Below are positions 15,758 to 24,771 of a stretch of 34,319 bases of DNA, one piece after another. Each line of letters opens with the position of its first letter. Positions within the stretch are counted from its first letter, which is position 1. This stretch comes from Saprospiraceae bacterium. GTDB taxonomy: Bacteria; Bacteroidota; Bacteroidia; Chitinophagales; Saprospiraceae. Under the pieces are notes generated by a model. The model was not told the DNA's origin, did no database searches, and saw only the letters and a program-made list of their open reading frames with translations. The translations under genes and the position numbers were made by a program. The stretch spans positions 1 to 34,319 of the forward strand of contig JANQRV010000115.1 in assembly GCA_028284395.1 (NCBI GenBank). The letters are read 5' to 3'.

Positions 15758-18145
15758 TTAAGACTTATCGACTCTTTTTACTTCATCAGAAGCACCCGAT
15801 CGGCGTCCCTCTCTTTTATTCATGTGCTGATTGCCGAATTTGTAGCTGAACTTGAGATTTATCCGCTGGGCATACCATTTGCTAATCACCTGCATGTCCA
15901 TATTGGCATAGTTGATACTACCATGCCAGAACCGGTTAAATAAATCGTCAACACCAAAGCTGATTCGAGCCTTGTCTTCCAAAAATTTCCGGCTTAAGCC
16001 AACACCAATGCCGTACAACCATTCCCCCCGCATGATGCCTTCTTGATGATCACTCATGAAGAAACCTGTCATCTCTGCTTCAATCTTCAACGGCAGCTTG
16101 AAGTTTGCTTGCAGGAAGGCGGTATAACTCCACTGCGAAGCTCGGAAATCCTCTGATAAATACTCTGACTCATATTTCACATGATTGGCCATGATGCCAC
16201 CATAACCTGAGATTCCAGGAATGAAGTCCAATGGAAAGAAGAGACTGACATTAAATAGTTTCTGAGATTCGAGATTGATGGTCGTAAGGAATGCCTCTCC
16301 TGTATCGTCATTTTGTTCGGTTACTTCGATCAGTGAGTTGGTGCTTTGTTTGTACTCAACGTTAAAGAAAGGCTGTTTCTCGTAGGTCAAATTGAACTTG
16401 AAACTATGAGTAAGAGATGGAACCAGATTGGGGTTTCCTCGCTCTGCGGTAAATGGATCCAGGTTGTAAACAAATGGATTTAGGGTGCTGTACTGAGGTC
16501 GATCGATGCGGTAGCTATAAGCCAAGGACGTGCCCAGTGATTTAGTCAATTCTCTACTTAGGCTAAAACTGGGGAAGAACTGTGAAATGTTCCGGGTCAG
16601 GGTAGAATCCAGGGTCAATGAATGTCCTTTTGATCGACTGTCTTCGTACCTGAGACCGAGCGAACCGGACCATTTATCCTTTTGGAAGGCTAATTTTGAA
16701 TAGCCGGCGGTGATGGTTTCGTCAAAGAGAAAGTGATTGCTTTGATTCGGATTTGGTTGCCAATCACCGTCTGATATCTCTAAGAAAGCAGCCAGTTCAT
16801 TGTCGAGATTGGCTTCACTGTACTTTGCTCCCAATTGAAGCGTGATGGCATTGGAAACAGGATACTGATAGTCGACTTTGGCCGCTTTAATATCTACAAT
16901 ACCTGGCTGTCGATACTCTTGCCCAGGAAAGAAATTCCCAAAATTTAGCTCTTTGGGTCGTAAAGTGTTGGTGCCATCACGACTGAGGTTGACTACGCTC
17001 AAATCTAGATCGATCTTATGACCAAAGGTGTCAATCTGGAAGGTATAGTAGGGGTTGACCATATAGTAATTCCACTTGCGATTGCCATCTGTAGCCGTCC
17101 GGAGGTTTAAGTCGCTGGCATCGCTGGCAGCGAAATCGATCAGGGTCGTGTTTGTCGCTGTTCTTACTCCATTACTCCGGTTTAGATTGCCGGAAACCCC
17201 GACCCGATGGCGCTCGGTTATGTCCCAATCGATGGTTAGGTTGCTGCGAAAAGTATTGGGATATTGGGGGTCGATGGAGTGCTGATCATAGATGTCACTT
17301 CCAAGTCTACGCGTCAGTAATAATTCGCTCAAATAAGCATTGTCGGTATAACCAATGCCGCCGCTGATGTTTACGTCGCCTTGGGCATGGCTCAGGTTCA
17401 GGCCGGCATTATAAGTCCAGTCTACATCTTTCCCAATGCCGGCATTGAAAGATCCATTGGTGCCGAAAAGGCTGTTCTTTTTCAAAATAATGTTAATGAT
17501 GGCCCCGGTGCCAGCCGCGTCGAATTCGGCTCCAGGTTGATGAATGACTTCCACTTTTTTGACATTTTCTCCCGGCATATCGCGCAATAATTCCTGCACA
17601 TTCATATAACGAGTAGTTTTGCCATTGATCAGGATGGTTATGTTCGGTTGACCGGCCATGCGCAGCCGACCATTGGCAATCACCATCCCCGGTACTTTTT
17701 TCAAAACATCCATTAAATTGGCGTTCAAATTGGTCAGGTTGTTTTCCACATTGACGACTAGCCGATCGGCTCTTTGCTCTATGAGTGGCACTTTTGCTGT
17801 AACTTCTACCGTCTGGAGGAGTTCTGCTGCGGAGACTAAAGTAATCTCGTAATTTTTTCCGAAATCCTGAGGAAGTCGAAGGTCTTGATCTCTATAGGTC
17901 TCATAACTCAGCATCGATATTTCCAAATAGAAATTCCCGTCTTTAATGTTCTTGATTTCAAAATGTCCGTCCTCGTCGGTTGAAGCAGCTTTGACAAGTG
18001 AACTATCTTCCGTGTCGTAAATGGCGACAGTGGCTAAAAATACAGCTTCAGATTGTTGATCCAGTACATTGCCTTGGATTTGGTTTTGGCCGTAAAAAGT
18101 CTGGCAAACTACTAGGCAAAAGCCCAACAGTAGGTGATTTTTCAT
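15758..18145 (-). CDS. TonB-dependent outer-membrane receptor (OMP_b-brl_3 type)
   Basis: A 795-aa outer-membrane beta-barrel protein. It has a signal peptide (MKNHLLLGFCLVVCQTFYGQ), a carboxypeptidase-regulatory-like domain at about 22-105 (IQGNVLDQQSEAVFLATVAI), a TonB plug at about 120-225 (LMDVLKKVPGMV, GQPNITILINGK), and a C-terminal barrel. The barrel contains the RIDRPQYSTLNPFVYNLDPF and ERGNPNLVPS signature of the outer membrane protein beta-barrel family 3. It probably takes up, or senses, a ligand through TonB. No SusD partner is present, so it is not a classical polysaccharide locus. It is transcribed divergently from a TlpA-like gene with about 200 bp between start codons. The ligand is unknown. 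Confidence 0.9.
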   Translation of the reverse strand: MKNHLLLGFCLVVCQTFYGQNQIQGNVLDQQSEAVFLATVAIYDTEDSSLVKAASTDEDGHFEIKNIKDGNFYLEISMLSYETYRDQDLRLPQDFGKNYEITLVSAAELLQTVEVTAKVPLIEQRADRLVVNVENNLTNLNANLMDVLKKVPGMVIANGRLRMAGQPNITILINGKTTRYMNVQELLRDMPGENVKKVEVIHQPGAEFDAAGTGAIINIILKKNSLFGTNGSFNAGIGKDVDWTYNAGLNLSHAQGDVNISGGIGYTDNAYLSELLLTRRLGSDIYDQHSIDPQYPNTFRSNLTIDWDITERHRVGVSGNLNRSNGVRTATNTTLIDFAASDASDLNLRTATDGNRKWNYYMVNPYYTFQIDTFGHKIDLDLSVVNLSRDGTNTLRPKELNFGNFFPGQEYRQPGIVDIKAAKVDYQYPVSNAITLQLGAKYSEANLDNELAAFLEISDGDWQPNPNQSNHFLFDETITAGYSKLAFQKDKWSGSLGLRYEDSRSKGHSLTLDSTLTRNISQFFPSFSLSRELTKSLGTSLAYSYRIDRPQYSTLNPFVYNLDPFTAERGNPNLVPSLTHSFKFNLTYEKQPFFNVEYKQSTNSLIEVTEQNDDTGEAFLTTINLESQKLFNVSLFFPLDFIPGISGYGGIMANHVKYESEYLSEDFRASQWSYTAFLQANFKLPLKIEAEMTGFFMSDHQEGIMRGEWLYGIGVGLSRKFLEDKARISFGVDDLFNRFWHGSINYANMDMQVISKWYAQRINLKFSYKFGNQHMNKREGRRSGASDEVKRVDKS

Positions 18146-18342
18146 AATGTAGATTGTTAGAGAATTCGGGTATTGTTTTTCTATAAGGTTAGATGCATTA
18201 CCATAAGATTCCCCCTATCGATATTGACAGAAACAGGAACTCTTTTGATAAACTCTTGGTGATTGCAGATAAATCAGGTAGTGAGGTGAAACTTTTTGAA
18301 GAAAAAAAATATCCTTTTGATACATTAAAGCCGTGTATCATC

Positions 18343-19788
18343 ATGAAAAACATTTTACTGATTGTCGCTTTTTGTTTCTCCAATCTATCACATCTATTTG
18401 CCGATCCGTCAAAGGCAGTAATTTGTGGCAGGGCGATCCCTTCTATGGATAGTACCATTACACTCGACCGGCTGATGAACAATCCGATAACCGGCCGGGC
18501 ACCTCAGGAGAGTTATGTGGTAACGGTGGAGGAAGATTCCAGTTTCTTTTTAGAAGTTATAACGCCTCGTTTGACAACCGGTAGACTTCTGATTGGAAAC
18601 CGGAGTTATGAAATTGTTCTTTTCCCGGGCGACAGCATTTTCGTCCAGGCACAAGAAGAGGACGTAGTTTTTTCGGGCGTCGGTGGTTATAAGAACACAT
18701 TTCTTAAAGAAATCGCTGAGTTGGGACTGAACGACGCGGGGATTGCTCCCCAATTTAACGATAGGGCCCTTTCGCTTCCTGGGTTTCTGGAATTTATGAA
18801 GAATGTCAAAGACGGACGGATCAAACATCTACGGGAAAACGAAAGACTGCTCGAACCATCCTTTCGCCATTATTTCGAATCGGAAACAGAGGTTATATAC
18901 ATTAATCTATTGCAGAACTATCCCTACTACTGGGCAAAGGGGCAAGGCCTGGAGCCCGATACTCTGACTTTGCCAGCAGGCTACCGGAATGTTTGTCGAT
19001 TGTCTTCAGTGTTAAAAGATCAGTATACGGTATTGCCCAGATATACCACTATTTTACGACGGGCATTGTATGAGTCCGCCCAACATCTTAAGCTCAAAAC
19101 CTCATCATTGTCGATGGAAGATGCGATGCAAAAGGTCATAATGGATTCATTGAAAGGAGATTCAAAAGAATATTATTTAACATCTTCGGTATTTTTCGGT
19201 CTGAAATTTGAACGGAGGGATTCAATAATGGAGCGAATGTTTCGTACGGAAGTTAAAGACACTTTTTACCTTAAAACAATTGCTACGGTTCTGGATAATA
19301 AGGCTAAATTCGAACGTTTTATCGGGGCGGCTCTACCGGAGGAATGCCGGCAAACGGTGTTGTGTAATCCCTCCGGTACCGAAATGAGTTTTGGGGAAGT
19401 GTTGGCGAAAGGAAAAGGAAAAATCATCTATTTGGATATTTGGAGTGTGACGTGTCCTCCGTGTCTTAAAGCCATGCCATACTTGGATACGCTACAACAA
19501 AGTTTAAAAGAATTACCAATCGAGTTTGTATTTATTACAATCGATCCTGAACGGTTGGGGTCCTGGGAACGAATTTTTAGTTTGGTGCCAAGCCCACAAA
19601 ATCAATATCGTTTTAAAAGCGGCTTGCAGGCAAAGTTGCTACATTTTTTTGAGATTGACTATATACCGGAGTACATGATCTTCGACAAAGAAGGGAAGTT
19701 GCTGGATTACCGGGCTATGAGTCCGGCAAGCCTAGAAAAGGGAGACGATTCACTACTGTTGCTATTAAAAAAATTAGCGACAAGTTGA
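18343..19788 (+). CDS. TlpA-like thioredoxin-family protein, exported
   Basis: A 481-aa exported protein with a C-terminal thioredoxin domain. The start at 18343 is chosen because it opens a signal peptide (MKNILLIVAFCFSNLSHLFA); the in-frame ATG at 18193 would prefix 50 non-signal residues. Residues 25-345 form the poorly conserved N-terminal region seen in Bacteroidota TlpA-like proteins, including a DUF4369-like beta part (ITPRLTTGRLLIG). The active site is TCPPC (Cys371-Cys374) in YLDIWSVTCPPCLKAMP, with a later cis-Pro-like IDYIPEYMIFDKEG. Both cysteines are present, so thiol-disulfide exchange in the periplasm is likely. It is divergent from the TonB-dependent receptor gene; a joint role is inference only. 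Confidence 0.85.
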   Translation: MKNILLIVAFCFSNLSHLFADPSKAVICGRAIPSMDSTITLDRLMNNPITGRAPQESYVVTVEEDSSFFLEVITPRLTTGRLLIGNRSYEIVLFPGDSIFVQAQEEDVVFSGVGGYKNTFLKEIAELGLNDAGIAPQFNDRALSLPGFLEFMKNVKDGRIKHLRENERLLEPSFRHYFESETEVIYINLLQNYPYYWAKGQGLEPDTLTLPAGYRNVCRLSSVLKDQYTVLPRYTTILRRALYESAQHLKLKTSSLSMEDAMQKVIMDSLKGDSKEYYLTSSVFFGLKFERRDSIMERMFRTEVKDTFYLKTIATVLDNKAKFERFIGAALPEECRQTVLCNPSGTEMSFGEVLAKGKGKIIYLDIWSVTCPPCLKAMPYLDTLQQSLKELPIEFVFITIDPERLGSWERIFSLVPSPQNQYRFKSGLQAKLLHFFEIDYIPEYMIFDKEGKLLDYRAMSPASLEKGDDSLLLLLKKLATS

Positions 19789-19804
19789 GAGGGTTCCCAT
19801 CTGG

Positions 19805-21124
19805 TCAGTTCATAAAGGTGATGTTGCTTTCTTTAAGATTCAAGGAGAACAAATCATAGGGTATGCTCTTACCTTTATAGCGATGTTGCCTTTTATAGAT
19901 GTTGAGTTTCCCACTGATTAAGACTTGTTTGCCAATCAATTTTTCTAGTTGTTCCGATTGAATTTCATCGGTATTGAATAAGGATTTTTTCCAATCTCCG
20001 AAATTCTTAAAATATCGATCCTGAATCAAGGAGGTAAAAATCACGTTTGCCACTTTACCTCCGGAGACAACCGGTCTTTTTTGATCGACGTATAAGGTAA
20101 TGTTTCCTTTACTACTGAGACTGGTATGGACAATGGTGCCACGTACGCGTATGGTATCTCCCTTTTTTTGTTTTGTCAGCATCGCGGTATTGATTTCTCC
20201 ATCAGCAAGCAGTGCCGGATCAAGAGGGGTGATACCACTTACGGATGGTAACCAATAAAAAGGCTCATAGGAGTTTTCCAGTTTGGCGTTCCCGTCCATT
20301 CTCGGAAAAAAATCCATTCCCAATTTTGCTTCCAAAGCACTGATCGTCATTGCTGACTTTTCCAGTTTTTCTGCAAATCTTTTTTCATCCACTTTTTGGG
20401 TATCGAGGAGGAAGGCGATTCCTCTTTGGTTCTTCCTATCTAAAATTACCTTATAATAAGCCTCAGGAATGCTAATCCGGTTGTTTTCATGTAGTTTGGG
20501 AAGGTCTGCTTTCAGGACCGGACCGGTGATCAAATAGAGCTCGGTTTTAGGGTTTAGTGTGATGTAGGCTCGAATGGTCTTTTCCAATTCTGCCCATATA
20601 CCCCGATTGAAATCAGATGGCTGGGGCGACATGTTGGAGAGTAGAAAAGAGGCAGAAACAGCCTCCCTGCACCACCGAAAATCGGCAGCTGGTGCCAAAT
20701 GCCCCTTATCGAACGGCTTGCCCTTGAATTTATAGTCTTCCAAGGAAGGACCTGCTTCCAAAGAGGGGTCCGGTCTGAAGTCATCGGTCCTTTCCCAGCA
20801 TCGACTCAGGATATCGGGTAGGATCATGTGACTTACCCATTGGGCCTGCTGGTGATAAACGGAAAAACCAGCGACATAACCATCGCGCTTCAACGTTTGC
20901 AGATCTCCTGCCGGTTTCTCGACCCTGGGGTATCCGACCGACAGAAGCTTTGCTTGTATGACTTCCAGTTTAAGTGCTTCCCATTCATTTTCTAGTTTGA
21001 TGAATTCTTGGTTTTTTTGTGCGAGCATTCTTTCCAATTCCAGCAATTGGTCGGTGTCTTCCTGACCGAATAAGAGACCTGTTGAAACCAGTACGGTAAG
21101 GATGAGGATTTGGGTTTTCATCAT
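19805..21124 (-). CDS. Secreted DNA/RNA non-specific endonuclease (NUC family) with extra C-terminal domain
   Basis: A 439-aa nuclease with a signal peptide (from the ATG at 21124, MMKTQILILTVLVSTGLLFG), then a short coiled-coil-like acidic/basic helix (about 22-60). The NUC beta-beta-alpha-metal domain covers about 75-290. The catalytic motif is DKGH (139-142, His142) where the family usually has DRGH. The metal-side motif SNMSPQ...FNRGIW (163-177) is intact, so activity is expected. After residue 305 comes an added beta-rich domain (GDTIRVRGTIVHTSLS, then NITLYVDQ and LIGKQVLISGKLNIY). It resembles an OB-fold nucleic-acid-binding domain and is absent from simple NucA enzymes. The gene is divergent from the DUF711 gene across a perfect inverted repeat. 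A frame extension to 21154 is possible but would bury the signal peptide. Confidence 0.85.
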   Translation of the reverse strand: MMKTQILILTVLVSTGLLFGQEDTDQLLELERMLAQKNQEFIKLENEWEALKLEVIQAKLLSVGYPRVEKPAGDLQTLKRDGYVAGFSVYHQQAQWVSHMILPDILSRCWERTDDFRPDPSLEAGPSLEDYKFKGKPFDKGHLAPAADFRWCREAVSASFLLSNMSPQPSDFNRGIWAELEKTIRAYITLNPKTELYLITGPVLKADLPKLHENNRISIPEAYYKVILDRKNQRGIAFLLDTQKVDEKRFAEKLEKSAMTISALEAKLGMDFFPRMDGNAKLENSYEPFYWLPSVSGITPLDPALLADGEINTAMLTKQKKGDTIRVRGTIVHTSLSSKGNITLYVDQKRPVVSGGKVANVIFTSLIQDRYFKNFGDWKKSLFNTDEIQSEQLEKLIGKQVLISGKLNIYKRQHRYKGKSIPYDLFSLNLKESNITFMN

Positions 21125-21139
21125 GTATGTGTTATCTGA

Positions 21140-21183
21140 TAAGTAAGTGATCAAATTTAGAAGCTATATTTAGCACTTACTTA
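21140..21183. promoter_or_regulatory. Perfect 10-bp inverted repeat flanking divergent -7 boxes
   Basis: TAAGTAAGTG at 21140-21149 and its exact reverse complement CACTTACTTA at 21174-21183 are separated by 24 bp. The spacer holds two -7-like boxes, one per strand: CAAATTTA (reading TAAATTTG on the minus strand) at 21152-21159, and TATATTTA on the plus strand at 21165-21172. This is the layout expected for an operator controlling both the nuclease and the DUF711 genes. Confidence 0.5.
21152..21159 (-). promoter_or_regulatory. Putative -7 box of the nuclease gene
   Basis: On the minus strand this reads TAAATTTG, an exact match to the Bacteroidota -7 consensus TAnnTTTG, about 28 bp before the nuclease start. 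No TTTG was found at the usual -33 spacing, so an activator may be needed or the match may be chance. Confidence 0.4.
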
Positions 21184-21238
21184 ATAGTTCGTATGAATTT
21201 AATGTTGGGTATTTCCTTAACTTGCCACGAATTTGACC

Positions 21239-22489
21239 ATGATGAGAGTGAGCAAGCATCCATTTCTGATTTTTTCGTTCATTTTTTTTCTATTGCTGCC
21301 TGGCTTTTCGATCGGCCAAGAGGAGGCGTTTCCATTCCGAATTCGCACCATTACTGCTGGGGTAAATATAGCAGACTTTTCCGATATCGAGACCATCAGA
21401 GATGCGATCAATTTTCTGAAAACTGTTCGTCAGAAATATACTGATAAGGGATACGAAGTGCAGACCATTCGCATTGCAACACAACATCTTCATGAGTATC
21501 GAAGGACACGATCGTTTGAAGATGCTTTATCCTTCTTGCAAAAAGTTGACGCCATTGCATTGGAAGAAAATGTAATCATTGCAGTTGGACAGGTCTTGCC
21601 ACCTGATACGGAAGAGCCAAACATTGAACAATGGGTAGAGCGCCTCCTTGAAACAACTCAAAATATCAACTTTAGCTTGGGAATTTCTTCCCGTCGACTG
21701 GGAATACATCACAGTTCCATAAAGACAGCGGCCAAGGTTATCAAACGCCTTTCAACGATCGGTGAGGGGGGAGAAGCAAATTTTAGGTTTGCTGCCACTG
21801 CCGCTTGCCCACCAGGGATTCCTTTTTTTCCAGCCGCCTATCACCAAGGGCCTAAGGGTTTCGCTTTGGGCATTGAGTCGCCTGGCATTTTGCTGCAGGT
21901 TTTTGAGAAGTCTAAGGGTGAAGAAGCAAAGTACTACTTAAAGAAGGCCCTCCAGGACTACTATGAACCACTTGAAGCTTTGGCAAAAGAGGTTGCTCAG
22001 GAGAGTGATTACCGATATAATGGCATTGATGTGTCGACAGCTCCTGGCTTGGAAGCAAGCATCGGACAAGCCATCGAAATGCACACCGGCCAACCTTTTG
22101 GTAGCGTGTCTACCTTGCGTACTTGTGCCATGATTACAGATGTATTGAAAAATCTAAATCTTAAACTTTGTGGATTTTCCGGCTTAATGCTACCAGTAAT
22201 TGAAGATGAAGTTTTGGCCAAAAGGGCTTCTGAAGGTAGCTATTCTGTTCAGGAACTGCTGTTGTATTCTGCGGTATCCGGAACGGGACTCGATGTCGTG
22301 CCATTGCCCGGTCAAACTCCCACGGAAGTGATCGAAGGTCTGCTGGAAGATGTGGCTGCATTGTCCCTTAAATACACTTCCAAACCTTTGTCCGTCAGGC
22401 TTTTTTTGATCCCGGGTAAAGAAACGGGAGATCTCGTATCCTTTAAAAACCCCTACCTTACTCCCGTTAAGGTTATGAAAATCAACTAA
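21239..22489 (+). CDS. DUF711 (UPF0210-related) family protein with signal peptide
   Basis: A 416-aa protein of the DUF711 family, whose biochemical function is not established. Family marks include FRFAATAACPPGIPFFPAAY, then GFALGIESPGIL, GIDVSTAPGLEASIGQAIE and a late LLYSAVSGTGLDVVPLPG. The N-terminus begins MMRVSKH followed by a long hydrophobic stretch ending LPGFSIGQEEAFP, a convincing signal peptide. Most DUF711/UPF0210 proteins I know are cytoplasmic, so export is unusual. The ATG at 21239 (or 21242) is preferred to TTG at 21233. The gene is divergent from the secreted nuclease gene and shares its dyad, which suggests joint regulation outside central metabolism. Confidence 0.8.
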   Translation: MMRVSKHPFLIFSFIFFLLLPGFSIGQEEAFPFRIRTITAGVNIADFSDIETIRDAINFLKTVRQKYTDKGYEVQTIRIATQHLHEYRRTRSFEDALSFLQKVDAIALEENVIIAVGQVLPPDTEEPNIEQWVERLLETTQNINFSLGISSRRLGIHHSSIKTAAKVIKRLSTIGEGGEANFRFAATAACPPGIPFFPAAYHQGPKGFALGIESPGILLQVFEKSKGEEAKYYLKKALQDYYEPLEALAKEVAQESDYRYNGIDVSTAPGLEASIGQAIEMHTGQPFGSVSTLRTCAMITDVLKNLNLKLCGFSGLMLPVIEDEVLAKRASEGSYSVQELLLYSAVSGTGLDVVPLPGQTPTEVIEGLLEDVAALSLKYTSKPLSVRLFLIPGKETGDLVSFKNPYLTPVKVMKIN

Positions 22490-22502
22490 TATCACATGTT
22501 AC

Positions 22503-22615
22503 AAATTGAAGACCTTTGCTCATAATGCACAAACCGACGAAAAGGCCTTTATCTACTTGATAATGGTAGCATCATCCATATGGGAGATACTTATTTCAAT
22601 GGTGAGCGACCGGTG
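22503..22615 (+). pseudogene. Frameshifted metallo-beta-lactamase-fold hydrolase relic
   Basis: One frame gives KLKTFAHNAQTDEKAFIYL up to about 22558. The next frame, shifted by one base, continues as LDNGSIIHMGDTYFNGERP from 22556. Restoring one base joins them into AHNAQTDEKAFIYL-DNGSIIHMGDTYFNG. This matches the AHTDGDxxxYFxxxNVxHMGDxFFNGxYP block that carries metal ligands in MBL-fold hydrolases. Only about 36 residues are recognisable, the first histidine motif (HxHxDH) is absent, and similarity fades after GERP. Best read as a decayed fragment lying between the DUF711 and pspC-like genes. Confidence 0.45.
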
Positions 22616-22659
22616 GGTATTATTTTTACGGATCTGTCCCGGGATTTAGATCTAAGGTG

Positions 22660-24771
22660 TTACTCAATCACTTTTTCAACATGCCAACTACGGAAGCTAG
22701 ATGCATCATCTGCTTGTTTCTTAAGCGATTCAATACGGCCAAATTCAGCATGGCTATTGTCGGTTAATTCCATTTCCACATCTTTGACTTTCAGATTATA
22801 AGCACTGACTTTGGAGTTATTTGAAAGACTAGCTTGCAGTCTTGACAAGTCTCCTTCCAACCTCAATTCAGCCACCTCGGTCAGGTCCATGGTCATGGTA
22901 TCCGAATTTACATCAGCCAAAATCTTTTTGGCGTGATCGGCTCTTAGTCGAAACCTGTTCGTGTCAAACCCTTTAATGGATGCATGCTCTAAATTCCTGA
23001 GTGCAAGAAATTCTAGAGAAGGCATGTAGACGATCAGCCGGACATGTTCTTTTCCGTTTGTGCTTCTTCTAATATTCAGCTGGTCCTCTTTTTGTTCGAC
23101 AGCGATGGTTTTAGAAGTGACCGGATCGGTGATTAACGATACCTTGAATTGATCTGCTTTTTGTAGGGTTAAATGTAGATTTCCATCAATCTCGAGGGTT
23201 CTGAAATCCCGGTTTGAATAATGAAATTCTTCTGCCTTATCATTGTCGCAATTGATACAATTGATTCCGGTCAATTCCATCTTAAGGAGTCGATTGGGTT
23301 TGTTGACGGGCAAGTGAAATCCATGTCGATAGCTTCGAGTACGCATCCGATTGCCGGTATAAGTCAGGTGCTGACCAACGGGCAATAATAACGTGTAATG
23401 CACGTGTTGATCGCGGTATTTTCCATTAGATGGCATTTTGAAATAAGGCTTGAATTTGAGTTGGCCGTCTTCGAACAAGAGTAGATCTTCCATCTCTTCT
23501 GCTAGAGATTTTGCTTCTCTTCGACTTGCTCCTCTTGAATAAAACTCTTTTTTGACCCGGATTTTATCGTCCGACGATTGTTTGAAGTCCAAGCTGATCT
23601 GTTTGGAGATCAGATCGCTGCCATCAAGCATTAGGTCGGGACCAAGCAGGTAGAAACCATTTTCGAATGGATCTTCCTCTAAATGGATCTGGAGTATTTT
23701 ACTTTTAGGGATTTCTTCTAATCGGGTGACTTCTCCCCCCATGGCGAACTCTTGGGCAGTATGGACAACGAAGTAAGCCAGGCTGCCCATATTGCCAACC
23801 CATAGTAGTGCGAGTGCAACTTGCCAAAACGCCGGAATACGTGTCCTAAACATAAGTTTTGAAACCAACAGAATAAGGGTCAGAAGGGGGATACCTACTA
23901 CAAAAAGCAAATTGGTCTTCGGGATTATGGCATTAATCAAGTTTTCTGGTAAGATAGCGTCGATGAGTGGGGAGGCATAGAAAACGCCAATAAGCGTACC
24001 AATCCAGACCAGGCTAAATGCAATGATCAAAGCTGTTGCTATCAATATCAACAGGGGCTTGAGGATTTTAAACATGATGTTAATCGATTTTTTGAAGAAC
24101 TTGCCAATCGAGGCAAAATTTCGTTTTGAATGGTTATTGGCTTTCGAGTAATTTTTTTTTTTCGATGTGAGCTCTTCTTCCAATTCGGTCATCGCATCGG
24201 AGAGATGATCCAATTCGGTTTCCACGACTTTGCCGATCGTTGAGATATTGATGGGTTCGCCGCGCATGGCGAGCTTATCACTGGCAGATTCGGCTTTGGG
24301 CAATGCCAGCCATAGTATGATATAGACGGCAATTCCAAGACCTCCCGTGACCGTCAACGCAATGAAGATTAGCCGTATCCATAATGGATTCTTAAAACCA
24401 AAATAAGCGGCGATGCCCGAACTGATTCCACCAATAACCTGATCCTCCGGGTCCCGGAATAGACGTTTGCCCGTTTGATAGCGCCTTTGTGCAGTTGATT
24501 CCTCCGTGGTATCTGCACCAAATTCTTCCGGCGTACCCATAATGACAATTACTTCTTGAATGTCCTTCAAATTGATGATGGGACGCCCTTCGAGTTTTTC
24601 CATTAGTATTTCAGCTACCCGGTTCTCTATATCCGAGGTAATGTCATCATAACCTTGGGACTGGCGGAAATGCCGATGAATGACATTCAGGTAATTGCTC
24701 AGGTGCTCGTAGGCGTCCTCGTCAATGGTAAATGGGTAACCCCCCAGATTTATCTGGATTATCTTATTCAT
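22660..24771 (-). CDS. PspC-domain membrane protein with C-terminal DUF2807-like domain
   Basis: A 703-aa inner-membrane protein. The first 90 residues (INLGGYPFTIDEDAYEHLSN) are the N-terminal domain often attached to PspC in Bacteroidota. PspC covers about 101-160 (FRDPEDQVIGGISSGIAAYF), with a membrane segment at 131-157. Three further hydrophobic segments follow at about 230-325. The remainder, from about 370, is predicted to lie outside the membrane; its last 200 residues are regularly spaced beta strands like the DUF2807 adhesin-type beta-helix (FRTLEIDGNLHLTLQKADQF). PspC proteins relate to envelope stress responses; the exact role here is unknown. The gene overlaps padR by 8 bp (ATGAATAA), so it is probably under PadR control. 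Confidence 0.85.
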   Translation of the reverse strand: MNKIIQINLGGYPFTIDEDAYEHLSNYLNVIHRHFRQSQGYDDITSDIENRVAEILMEKLEGRPIINLKDIQEVIVIMGTPEEFGADTTEESTAQRRYQTGKRLFRDPEDQVIGGISSGIAAYFGFKNPLWIRLIFIALTVTGGLGIAVYIILWLALPKAESASDKLAMRGEPINISTIGKVVETELDHLSDAMTELEEELTSKKKNYSKANNHSKRNFASIGKFFKKSINIMFKILKPLLILIATALIIAFSLVWIGTLIGVFYASPLIDAILPENLINAIIPKTNLLFVVGIPLLTLILLVSKLMFRTRIPAFWQVALALLWVGNMGSLAYFVVHTAQEFAMGGEVTRLEEIPKSKILQIHLEEDPFENGFYLLGPDLMLDGSDLISKQISLDFKQSSDDKIRVKKEFYSRGASRREAKSLAEEMEDLLLFEDGQLKFKPYFKMPSNGKYRDQHVHYTLLLPVGQHLTYTGNRMRTRSYRHGFHLPVNKPNRLLKMELTGINCINCDNDKAEEFHYSNRDFRTLEIDGNLHLTLQKADQFKVSLITDPVTSKTIAVEQKEDQLNIRRSTNGKEHVRLIVYMPSLEFLALRNLEHASIKGFDTNRFRLRADHAKKILADVNSDTMTMDLTEVAELRLEGDLSRLQASLSNNSKVSAYNLKVKDVEMELTDNSHAEFGRIESLKKQADDASSFRSWHVEKVIE

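Noticed and set aside
18193..18342. In-frame 50-residue N-terminal extension of the TlpA-like protein
   Set aside because: Basic, non-signal sequence that would hide a good signal peptide; more likely untranslated leader.
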